DNA of 64,000 nucleotides, taken from the NCBI RefSeq assembly GCF_050948175.1, contig NC_135204.1, forward strand, positions 921,473 to 985,472. Direction: 5' to 3'. The position numbers and the translations under genes are program-made. Shown one piece after another: positions 21,877 through 31,545 of the stretch (its first letter is position 1; each line of letters starts with the position of its first letter). Under the pieces are notes generated by a model, which saw nothing but the letters and a program-made list of their open reading frames with translations, had not been told where the DNA came from and made no database searches. This DNA comes from Xylocopa sonorina (Eukaryota; Arthropoda; Insecta; Hymenoptera; Apidae).

Positions 21877-22890
21877 TTAGAACATCACGAAATGATATAA
21901 AATTAAATGAGATTTTAAATGTAATATATGATATATAAAATATATATGATAAGTGTAAGTATATGTGCCAATTTGATGTAACTAATTAAAACAGTATGGA
22001 ATGATATAAAACTAGATAGGACTTTAGGTGTAATGGAGCATTTAGAAGGGATATTATATATACACTTAAATAAAATTTATGATAAGTGTGAACATATATA
22101 CTAATTTGAAATATTTATTTAACACATCATAAAATGATATAAAATTACATAGGAATATGGATGTATTAGAGTATTTAGAGGGGATATTCTCTTTGAATTT
22201 AACTAAAATACATGATAAGTGTAAGCGTATACATTAGTTTGAAATATTTACTTCAAACATAGTGAAATTGTATGGTATTAGGTAAGAATGCAGATCTAAT
22301 GGAATATTTAGTGGGGATATTCTATTTAGAATCGACTATCATATATGATAAGTGTAAATATATGTACTAATTTGAAATATATATTTAAAATGTCAAGAAA
22401 TAATACAAAATTAGATAAGATTTTAGATACAATGGAGTATTTAGAGGATATTCCATTTAGGATTAACTAAAACATATGTTAAGTTGAAGCATATGATGAA
22501 ATTATATATAATGAGGCACAATTTTAGGTGTAATTTAACGTTTCGAGGGGAAATACTTTTTACAATTAAAATAAATGTCTGCAAATATTTGTACCAATTT
22601 GAGATATTTATTTAAAATATCGTTAAATAGTACGAAATTAGATGGGATTTTAGATGTAATGGACTATTTAGAGGGGGTATTCTATTAGCAATCAATTAAA
22701 ATATATGATAAGAATAAATATATATACTAATATGGAATATTTATTATTAGAAAATCATGAAATAATGTAAAATTAATTAGGATTTTGAATGTAATAGGGT
22801 ATTTAGTAATGGTAATCTAAGGTCAATGAACTGAAATACACGATAAGAGTAAACATATATAATAACTTGAAACATGCACTTAGAACATCA
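21877..22890 (+). repeat. 133-bp AT-rich satellite array
   Basis: About seven to eight monomers. The marker GATAAGTGTAA falls at 21,948, 22,081, 22,214 and 22,347, exactly 133 bp apart, then about 131 bp. Each monomer carries ATCATGAAATGATATAAAATT, a GATTTTAGATGTAATGGA box and GAGGGGATATTCTATTTA. A+T is very high. Confidence 0.9.
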
Positions 22891-23225
22891 TGAAGTGCTA
22901 TTTCTACAGACACGTTTAGATGAAGAACTTTGAATTGTAGAACTGAGATGCGCCATCGCGTTGCATTGAACTTCGGAAGTCAATTACTTTGACAAGCTGA
23001 TACTTAGAAGTGCAGAATAGTTATACGGAACTGTAGATATTGCACATTTTGTAACGTAGCACCAGGTAAACGTAACTGCGTTGTGTAGATACCTACAACT
23101 CGCTTACTTTGAAACGTAGAACTAAGAAGCTGTATGGACCATTGGAAGTCAATTACTATGTCAATTTGACAGTTAGAAGAGCCAACAATTACATGGATCT
23201 GTAGGAATTGCATATTTGCTTCTAC
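22891..23225 (+). repeat. 179-bp satellite, diverged, forward
   Basis: About two monomers with unusual variants (GAACTTCGGAAGTCAATTAC, GCATATTTGCTTCTACACTT). Its right edge joins the segment shared with 1-85. Confidence 0.7.
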
Positions 23226-23302
23226 ACTTAAAAATTTTCTTTTCTTCTAGACACCAACTGGCTTGGCAGCCTATGACAGAAAACGAAGAGAACATTTTTA
23301 TT
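23226..23302. repeat. Inverted copy of the 1-85 segment
   Basis: Reverse complement of the first bases of the window, including CACCAACTGGC and TTTCTGTCA/G motifs. In both places it is joined to satellite. Confidence 0.7.
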
Positions 23303-23339
23303 GGTGTCCTGCTTATATTGGTTGTAGCGCCACTGCTAG

Positions 23340-24767
23340 AAATTAGATTATATTGATCTCAAAAAAAGGATATATATACAAACGCGGATATGAAAAGCGC
23401 GACCGGTTTACATCGATACATAGATATTTACACTTATCCTACATTTTCATGGCTTGGACTGAGGATCGTTTGAATAAACTTAGAAATATTGTTAACGAAA
23501 TTGTCGACACTTTCAAAATTACTGTTAAGACTTGTAAAAATATTGTAATCGACGAAACCATGGTTTCGTATCGAGGACGCCTCAGTTCTTGCCAATATAT
23601 CCCAGGAAAGCGGCATAAATATGGTATAAGACTTTGTAAACTGTGCCTTCCGAAAGGATGCACTCATAACATTCTTATTTACGTCGGAAAAAATGCAACC
23701 ATAATAGTTAAAGCACATGCGCATGCTGTTGTTATGACGTTGGAAGTTAATTTAATTTAATTTTATTATTATTATACGCAGATAGTTTTGACAATAGTGT
23801 CCCATTGGCCGAGGAACTTCTGCAAAAGGAAACATTTATTTGTGGTCCAGTAAAAATTAATAAAAAATTTCCCCAGCTGCAGGCCATACGAAAACAGCAA
23901 CGGGGTGGCTTTATGTATTTTCAAAATCGGAGCGGCTTTAAATTATTAAAGTGGACGGATAAGGAGCCGGTATGCATGCTAGCCACTTCTGAAAACCACA
24001 AATGTGTTATTGTCCAGGGTAGTAACAATAAGTTAAATCCGGACATTGTGTTCCTTTATAACAAAGCTAAGAAGGGGTTTGACCATCCGACCAGATGTCT
24101 TCTTATCACAGTTGATTACGCAGAAAAGTAAAGTGGTATAGAAAAATAGTTATCGAATTAGTATGCGGGACTTCTCTCGTCTATACCAATTATATACATA
24201 GAAAATGGAGTACCAAAGGTATGAAAATAATAAACTTCCGCGAAAGAATTATTAATTATCTCCTCAGTACAGTGGATCATGACGGTGAACAAACGTCATC
24301 TGAAACTGAAGCAGTGCCCAAGAAACGTACACATTTTCTGCGGTCGTTCCACGGATGCACAAGAAAAACGAGACAGCGATGTAAAGAATATTATAAACGT
24401 ATGTCTAGAATAAATGGTAGGCAGTATGCCGTTAATAAGGCGATAAAAGTAAAGACCTGTTATAATCGATGTAAGGGCCAACCGGAACTCTTCCCAACAT
24501 GTTTTGAAAAATTACACAAAAAAATTAAATAATTATGTTAGGTTTATAATATTGATTTGTTATGTTTTAAATATTGAATGTCTGTTTATAATACTGAGAA
24601 TTGAAAAATAGACTTATTCTGTACTATCTACTTTGTGAAACATAAGTTCGACCCATCGTGATGCACGCTGGCCCACGAAATAGACGCGTGTGACCCATCG
24701 GAGATGCACACTGCCTTACGGAACAGACACGTGTGACCCACTAGTGATGCACGCCGGCGTCAACGTG
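23340..24767 (+). mobile_element. piggyBac-like element 2 (5' truncated, dead)
   Basis: Transposase pieces on the plus strand are followed by a right end whose reverse complement starts CACGTTGACGCCGGCG, close to the ends of the 12,282 MITE and element 3. The bases after it, CTAA (24,768-24,771), are one change from TTAA. Three GTGACCCA..GATGCAC repeats lie inside this end (24,655-24,750). The left terminus is not found. Confidence 0.75.
23353..24532 (+). pseudogene. piggyBac-like transposase 2, broken
   Basis: Three open pieces: 23,353-23,760 contains IVIDETMVSYRGRLSSCQYI and KYGIRLCKLC (first catalytic Asp kept). 23,805-24,131 follows an insertion with ADSFDNSVPLAEELLQKETF (second Asp region) and LLKWTDKEPVCMLATSE. 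24,221-24,532 ends in the cysteine-rich domain (CYNRCKGQPELFPTCFEKLH). The N-terminus is missing. It differs in sequence from elements 1 and 3. Confidence 0.85.
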
Positions 24768-24771
24768 CTAA

Positions 24772-25389
24772 ACGTAGAAATTAGATGTGCCATCGCATTG
24801 CGTGGAGCATTAGATCACTACAGCTTTGGCAAGCAGATAATATGAAACCCCAGCCCGGTGCAAGGAACAATCGAATTTACATTCGTTTGAAGTGTAGAAG
24901 TTGGTAAGGATAATGTGATACATAGAACATTAACCTTCGAACTCTATTGCTTATACACGTAGACACTATATAACGCCATCCTGTTGCATGGAACTGTATA
25001 ATTCACATTCTTTTCAAGAGCTCCAGCAAATAAGCATAGTGCTATGCATTGAAGATTCTAGCTTACATTCTTCGAAACGTTGAAATGAGATGCCGCATGG
25101 AGCCTTAGAACTTCATTGCCTTGAAGCCCAAACCCTTTAAAGGTCCATCATGTTGAATGGAGCTGCAGAATTCACATTCTGATGTGATGTAGAAGAAGAT
25201 AAGCATAGTGCTACGAATAGAAGGTAACAGCATACTTTCTCTGAAACGTTGACATGGGATGCGACCTCACGTTGCGTGGAGCAGTAGAATTCTATTGTTT
25301 TTACACGCAGACACTATGAAGCGCCATCCCGTTTCAAGGAACTGTAGAGTTCACATTCCTTTGATTTGTAGTAGCATACAAGCATAATG
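24772..25389 (+). repeat. 179-bp satellite array, forward
   Basis: About 3.5 monomers. The last shares the variants CCCGTTTCAAGGAACTGTAG and TTGTAGTAGCATACAAGC with the monomer left of gypsy copy 1. Confidence 0.85.
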
Positions 25390-25393
25390 TTAT

Positions 25394-25641
25394 TGAAGAA
25401 TAATTAAATTATCTTAATTTAAATGCTAATCAATAATTCATGTTTAAAATGTTATGTACATGGAATATTCTGAATTGCGAGCGAGACCGAATGTACGGAG
25501 TTAATGAGTCTTTCGTGTAAATGTTCTAAAACGATGAAGTTGTTGTTCATTTGCAGTCTTTGGAGTTATATCTGAGTTGAAAAGAACTATTTAATGATTT
25601 ACAAAATCTTGTAATTGTCTTTAATTAATAAGTTTCCTACA
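25394..25641 (+). repeat. 5' LTR of gypsy copy 2
   Basis: 248 bp, starts TGAAGAATAATT and ends AGTTTCCTACA. It provides the empty site for the MITE of copy 1: GTAATTGTCTTTAATTAATA at about 25,610-25,629. Confidence 0.85.
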
Positions 25642-25867
25642 ATTTTAGGGGCTCAGGCGTGGTAATTATCAAGAAGACATTCAAGAATTAAATCGGATAC
25701 GTTCTAAATATTGGAATATGATCGAGTATTTGAAGACAGAACGTCGAAGAAAATTCCTTGACGGTCTAGAACGTTCGAGAAGTTATTCATGCGACACGAG
25801 TACAGATTTGAAATATAGCCTGAGAACGAAAATTAAACGAGTAGAGACAATTCGAGTTTAAAGGCGA

Positions 25868-26681
25868 GTGTCGAGTGAAAATTTTCAAATAAAAAATTTG
25901 AGTAAAACCACAGTTACTGCGCAAAAGGAGATATTAATGGAGCATAAGCCACCTACTGCTGATTCGAAAGCTAAATTAATTTCCGGTTTGATGGATCTTG
26001 ACCTAGACAGAACGTGGATAGATGACAAGCTGAAAGAAGTTCGTGAAGATAATGAAGGGTCTTGTACTGGTGCATCATCAAACGTGCAGTCAGAAATGAA
26101 TCTACAGCAACGAGAAAATAGTTTTTTCTTAAAGGAAAAATAATTTGCAGAAGGTGAGTTAGTCATGTTGCACCTTGAGTGAGATGCAATACGAAGGAAA
26201 TTACAGGTTGAGCAAAATTTGGAAAATAAGCAGTGAAAATTAACGCGTAACTTTGAAGGCGAACAATTAGATGTTGTTAGTGGCAGTGACAATATCTTGG
26301 CATTGAATAATGGCAATGAATGTAATGCTTTATCTCAATTTAGTCATCCGCAAACGAATATTTCGGAAGTTGCACATTTACTTGGTAAATTTGATGGCAA
26401 ATCTGGTGATAGTGAAATTTGGAAGAAACAGATAAAATTGTTGAAGACGACATTTAAATTGGAAGATGACGTTGCACTATTACGTATCGGTATGGGACTG
26501 AATGGAAAAGCAACCGACTGCTGGAAGAGCTAAGAGTTACGTTTTATCATACACAAAATTTAAATAAGGAAGAAATTTGAAGAGCGATTATGAAAGAGGA
26601 ACCAGACATTTCATGAATATTTGCACGAGAAGATCATTCTTGGAAATCGAATACGAAGAAATCCAATCAATGACGAAGAAA
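25868..26681 (+). pseudogene. gypsy copy 2 gag, split by mariner
   Basis: Open parts at 25,868-26,143 (MEHKPPTADSKAKLISGLMD) and 26,297-26,533 (AHLLGKFDGKSGDSEIWKKQ, TFKLEDDVALLRIGMG). The frame is lost at 26,143 and 26,533. It continues after the mariner with zinc knuckles at 28,005-28,523. Confidence 0.75.
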
Positions 26682-26683
26682 TA

Positions 26684-27969
26684 TTAGGTTGGTGCGTATG
26701 AAATGTCGGATTCTTAAGTGATTGTATAAAACTGTATATCTTTCTTCAAAAGCTGTTTATTCAATCAAAGTATGCTCCATTCGCTTCAATACACTTCTCC
26801 CAACGAGATTTTAAAGCGTAGATGCCTTTTTTAAAAAAATTTTGGTCTTTAGAATTAATAAACTCTGATATCGAGTTTTTTAGACTGTCTTCATTTTCAT
26901 AGTGTTTGCCCCTTAAAAACAGCTCTAAATGCTTGAAAAAATGAAAATCGGTCGGCGAGAGATCCGGTGAATATGGTGGATGCTGCAAAACTTCATATTC
27001 CAGTTCGTTCAGTTTCGCAATTGTTTTGTGCGATGTATGCGGCCGAGCGTTGTCATGGAGCAGTAGCGGGCCATGCCGATTCACAAGCGATGGGAGTACA
27101 ATTTTTAACTTATCGTGCATCTCATCAATGTACTGGCAGTACTTTTCGGCCGTAATTGTCTCCCCAGGTCGAAGGAACGAATAATGGATTACCCCAGCCG
27201 CGTTCAACCAAACTGTGAACAAAATCTTCCGTGAATGAAGCGATGGCCTTGGAGTATGGGCACAAACCTCATCCTTGTCAAGCCACCGAGCACACCTCTT
27301 TCTATTGTCATAAAGAACCCATTTTTCGTCACACGTAATGATCCGATCAAAAAATGGCTCTCGGTGAAATCGGGTTAGCAATGATGAGCATACGTTTAAC
27401 CGATCCAGCTTATTTCGCTCTGTCAGTGCGTGCGGTACCCACTTGTCCATCTTCTTAACCTTGCCAATCTCAGAAAGGTGTCTCAATATCGTTGTATTGT
27501 CAACTTTCATCCTGATAGCAAGTTCCCTCGTGGATACGGCTGGATCCGCTTCTACTAGAGCTTTCAGGTCATCATTCTTCACAGACGTTTTGGGTCTTCC
27601 GCGCGGCTCATTTTGCAGTGAAAAATCGCCAGTCCGAAATTTTTCGAACCAACGCTGCGCTTTCCGATCGTTAACCGTATTCTCCCCAAACGCTTGGTTT
27701 ATGTTGCGTGCAGCTTTTGCAGCACTATTACCAAGTTTGTACTCATATAAGAAAATGACGCGAATGTCGGCAGAATTCATATCGGTAATAAACTCAAAAG
27801 AAATAAAAAAGGGAAGACCTTCGAGAAAACCTATTTTGTTGAAATGAGTCTCTGGCAATGGACAATACGAGTATGAATGAGGTTATGCCAAATACAAAAA
27901 TATAACGAAAACGGGGAGGAAAACGTCCGCATGTAAAGAGAATCCGACATTTCATACGCACCAACCTAA
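26684..27969 (-). mobile_element. mariner element, apparently complete
   Basis: 1,286 bp with 31-bp terminal inverted repeats that match base for base (26,684-26,714 and 27,939-27,969; both begin TTAGGTTGGTGCGTATG). TA target duplication at 26,682-26,683 and 27,970-27,971. The empty site is visible in gypsy copy 1 (GAAATACTTGAATATCTG, about 13,704-13,721). It is the least decayed element in the window. Confidence 0.95.
26761..27780 (-). CDS. mariner transposase, intact reading frame
   Basis: A 339-residue cut-and-paste transposase. I chose the Met at MNSADIRVIFLYEYKLG because family members start about there; the frame stays open 26 residues upstream. An N-terminal helix-turn-helix (residues about 5-110) is followed by WVPHALTERNK, then the catalytic triad in TCDEKWVLYDN, LLHDNARPHT and YSPDLSPTDFHFF. 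There are 34 residues between the second and third Asp, so it is D,D34D as in true mariners. The C-terminus SRWEKCIEANGAYFD is typical. Its closest likeness is to cecropia/Hsmar1-type mariners. No stop or frameshift is seen, so activity is possible though unproven. Confidence 0.93.
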   Translation of the reverse strand: MNSADIRVIFLYEYKLGNSAAKAARNINQAFGENTVNDRKAQRWFEKFRTGDFSLQNEPRGRPKTSVKNDDLKALVEADPAVSTRELAIRMKVDNTTILRHLSEIGKVKKMDKWVPHALTERNKLDRLNVCSSLLTRFHREPFFDRIITCDEKWVLYDNRKRCARWLDKDEVCAHTPRPSLHSRKILFTVWLNAAGVIHYSFLRPGETITAEKYCQYIDEMHDKLKIVLPSLVNRHGPLLLHDNARPHTSHKTIAKLNELEYEVLQHPPYSPDLSPTDFHFFKHLELFLRGKHYENEDSLKNSISEFINSKDQNFFKKGIYALKSRWEKCIEANGAYFD

Positions 27970-28004
27970 TACTTGAACATCTGATTGACGGCATACCCGA
28001 TTCA

Positions 28005-28523
28005 ATGCTCCGGAACCAGGCGCGTATTCAACAGTTTACAACAACCAATCAACTTTCGAAAGCGTTTGAAAAGGTATTTCTTCGAGATCAAGGTTTGTCG
28101 AGTGTACAAATGTCAACAAAGTTTGAAAAGTGTGAAGACAGTTTCGATAGAAATGAACGAAAAGAGGTGGTAAATGTGGGTAAGATAAAAGAGTTCACGG
28201 GTAATATTGTACGATGTTATAATTGTGGTGGGCACGACCATATTAGCATGAATTGTCCAACGAAAGATCGCGGTGTAAACTGTTTTATATGTCAAGAACG
28301 TGGACATATTGCGTCGAAATGTCCCAAAAAATCTAAAGCGAGTGAAGAGAGCTGCGCGACATTAAGAGTAACATACCGAAAGTGTCTCAAAAATGTTTTA
28401 CTTAATAGATACGAGATCGAAGCATTAATAGGTTCACGAAGTGATTTTAGTTTAATTCGCACAGACGGGTATATTAAGCTTGGTTCTCCGCAATTACGAC
28501 ACAATTACATTTCGATGGTATAG
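28005..28523 (+). pseudogene. gypsy copy 2 nucleocapsid and protease start
   Basis: A 172-residue open frame with two intact CCHC knuckles, CYNCGGHDHISMNC and CFICQERGHIASKC. The protease motif is changed to ALIGSRSDFSLI, so the catalytic Asp-Ser-Gly is lost (copy 1 keeps MDSGSD). Compare 13,742-14,212. Confidence 0.85.
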
Positions 28524-28919
28524 ATTCAAAGAATGATACGACATTTGGTGAATTTCAAGCAGAAATTACCGTAGATGGGCACTCATATCCGATTTGTACA
28601 CAAGTAATCTCCGATACCATTGTTCGGCACAAGCTGCTGATAGGAATGAATTTCTTAAATGTAACCGATGTTAGCATTAGAGGTGATAAAGTAAACTTTC
28701 GTCCATTACCAAAAGTAACGCGCAAAATTGTTAAAAGAGAAAATATTGTACCGGAAATATTTAAAATAGATGTAACGAGTGACGTGTTAGATGTAAATCA
28801 AGTTGGTGTGTCTCATGTATTAGTTCCTAATTAGCGAGTGGCGATAGAATATCTTGTTAGTAATTACAAGCCAAGTAAAACTTTTGAACCTTAAATTGGA
28901 ATGAAATTAATATTGAAAG

Positions 28920-29660
28920 GCGAAGAGTCTATATATCCATCGACGAGGCGATTGTCAGCGTCGCAAAAAGAGATTGTTAATATGCAGATAGAACAGTGAA
29001 TTGCGGCTGGAGCCGCTCAGTTATCTACTTCTGATTATGCGAGTCCGGTTATTCGCGTTCGGAAGAAAAATGATTCGTTTAGATTATGTGTGGATTATCG
29101 ACAAACTGATAAGAAGATTATTAAATATAGATATTCGTTACAATTGATTGAAGATCAATTAGATTAGATAGAAAGTATACAGCATTTATTGTACCAGATG
29201 GTCATTATGAATTCTTACGAGTCCTTTTTGTCTATGTAATTCCCCAGCAGTTTTTCAAAGATTTATAAATACCATATTTAGAGATCTTATTCGCGAGAGA
29301 ATAGTTTTAGCATACATGGATGGTTTGATTATTTCATCAAATGATATTGAACGTGGGATCTAAAATCTTAAAAGGATTTTAATTGTAGCGAGCGAAACCG
29401 GTTTAATATTCAGTTGGGAAGAATGTTGTTTTGTGCAAACTTCTGTCGGATTCCTCGAGCATGTAATCAACAATGGCTGTATTCGCCCCTCACTAAAACT
29501 GATGCAGTCCGACGATTTCCAGAGCTGACAAATGTTAAACAAGTACAAAGTTTACTCCACGGGTATTTTCGTAAATTTATCCGTGAATACCCTGTAATTG
29601 AGCGACCTTTGTCTAACCTTCTGCAAGCGAATGCTAAATTCTGTTTTGGAGCGACTTAAA
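28920..29660 (+). pseudogene. gypsy copy 2 reverse transcriptase
   Basis: Broken frames read LCVDYRQTDKKIIKYRYSLQ, then a deletion of about 70 bp relative to copy 1 after GATCAATTAGAT, then YTAFIVPDGHYEFLRVLF and AYMDGLIISSND. The YxDD box is YMDG, keeping only the first Asp. Confidence 0.8.
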
Positions 29661-30725
29661 TGGAAGCATTCATACGACTTATACTTTTATTGAGTGAGAA
29701 ACCAATGTTGAATTTGGTTCAAGTACAAGTAGAGATGGAGTTGCATACAGATGCTTCTGCGTTAAGGTACGAAGCGATTTTATTTCAAAGAAATAACGAA
29801 GATAAACCTTTTCACTCTGTATATTATTTTCTAGTGGTAAGACAACTTCTGCTGCATCTAAATACAGTAGCTATGAGTTCGAAGTTCCAGCAATAGTAAA
29901 AGCGTTGAAGAAATTAGGACTTCATTTATTAGGAATTTCGATTGTTATTGTTTTTGATTGCCGAGCTATTACTCTTACAATAAATAAGAAAGATCTTTGT
30001 TCGTCCAAAGAAGAACATGATTCATGTTGATGCGCTTAGTAGAAAACCTCCTCCTACGAATTTCTTAATCGATGAATCTGATGCAAGTCTTACGGAACGT
30101 TTGCGGAAAGCACAGAAAGAAGATGAGACTGTAATGAAACTTCGAGATTTGGTACTTCAAAACAAGACGAATGATTATGTTCTACGGGAAAATTTTCTGT
30201 ACAGAAAGTCTGGAGGTGATATTCAACTTGTAGTATCATGTCGGATGCAGATACATGAAATAAGGCAAGCTCATGAGTGTGAACATTTTTCTGTGGTCAA
30301 GCCTGAAACTATCGTACGTAAAGATTATTGGATTCCAAATCTTCGGCAACAAGTTGAAAAGGTGGTAAGAAATTGCGTTGCATACATCTTAGCCGAAAAG
30401 ATGCAGGGGATGAGGAGTGTCATTTAAATTCAACTGGAAAGGGGAATATTCCTTTTGATATATCTCATATCGATTATCGGGGCTCGCTGCCATCAACAAA
30501 AAAACGTATCAGTACATATTCATAGTGGTAAATGTTTTTACAAAATTTACATGGCTTTATGTCGCAAAATCTACTACTACAGCTGAAGTTTTGTCACGCC
30601 TGAAGAAGCAAGTGACTATTTTCTGTAATCCGCGTCGAATTATTTCTGATAGGGGAACGGCTTTCACAGTAAATAATTTCAAGCAATATTGTCAAGAAGA
30701 AAATGATATCAATGATTCATGAATA
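29660..30725 (+). pseudogene. gypsy copy 2 RNase H and truncated integrase
   Basis: RNase H (MELHTDASALRYEAILFQRN) is followed by MIHVDALSRKPPP, the integrase zinc region (CEHFSVVKPETIVRKDYWIP, VVRNCVAYILAEK) and part of the core (FTKFTWLYVAKS, IISDRGTAFTVNNFKQYCQ). It stops at 30,722. The remaining core with the catalytic Glu and the C-terminus are deleted. Confidence 0.85.
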
Positions 30726-30769
30726 TGAATCAAGACATTCGGACCGAATGTTCATGCAGGACGGCTGAG

Positions 30770-31014
30770 TGGAGGATAACGAAATTATCTTAATTTAAAA
30801 GCTAATCAATAATTCAAGTTTCAAATGTTAGGTGCGTGGAATATTCCAGAATGCGAGCGAGAGCGAATGTGCGGAATAAATGAAATTTCGTGTGTGTTTT
30901 AAAACGATGAAGCAGTTGTACATCAGCAGTCCTTGGAGTAATATCTCAGTTGAAAGGAACTATTTAATGATTTACAAAACCTTGTAATTGTCTTCAATTA
31001 ATGAGTTTCCTACA
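30770..31014 (+). repeat. 3' LTR of gypsy copy 2
   Basis: 245 bp, starts TGGAGGATAACG and ends GAGTTTCCTACA. TTAT follows, then satellite GCATAGAAAATTACTGC. Confidence 0.9.
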
Positions 31015-31541
31015 TTATGCATAGAAAATTACTGCTTACTTACTTTGTGAACTTGACATGAAATGCGCTATCGTTTTGCATGGAACATTAGAACTCTACT
31101 GTTTTGACAAGCTGACACTATGAAGCGGCATCCCGTTGCATGGAACTGTAGAATCCTCATTCTCTTGAAGTGCAGAAGCAGATAAGCATAATGCTATCCA
31201 TAGAAGATTACAGCATACTTACTTCGAATTATTGAAATCAGGTGGGCCATTGCAATGCATGGTGCTTTTTAGAACACCGCTGATTTGCCACGCAGACACT
31301 GCGAAGCGCAATCCACGTGCAAAGAACTCTAGCATTTACTTTCTCTTGAAATGTAGAAGCAGATAAGCATTATGCTATGCATCGAAGTATACCGCTTACT
31401 TACCTCGAAACGATGAAATGCTATGCGCCATCGCATTGCATAGAGCATTAGTACTCTTCTGCTTTGACACACATACACCATGAAGCTTCATTTCATTGCA
31501 TGGAACTGTACAATTCATATTCTTTTGAAGACCTGAAGCTG
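31015..31541 (+). repeat. 179-bp satellite array, forward
   Basis: About three monomers. The array is continuous across the piggyBac 3 insertion: the monomer cut at 31,541 resumes at 33,944 (GCATAATGCTATGCAT). Confidence 0.85.
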
Positions 31542-31545
31542 TTAA

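Larger units (their letters stand above)
25394..31014 (+). mobile_element. Ty3/gypsy retrotransposon, copy 2 (dead)
   Basis: LTRs at 25,394-25,641 and 30,770-31,014, flanked by TTAT at 25,390-25,393 and 31,015-31,018. The interior matches copy 1, including shared stops (28,832-28,834, the TAA near 28,892, 29,657-29,659, 29,894-29,896). It lacks about 70 bp of RT and the last part of integrase. A mariner sits in gag. Shared stops show both copies descend from one already dead element. Confidence 0.9.
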
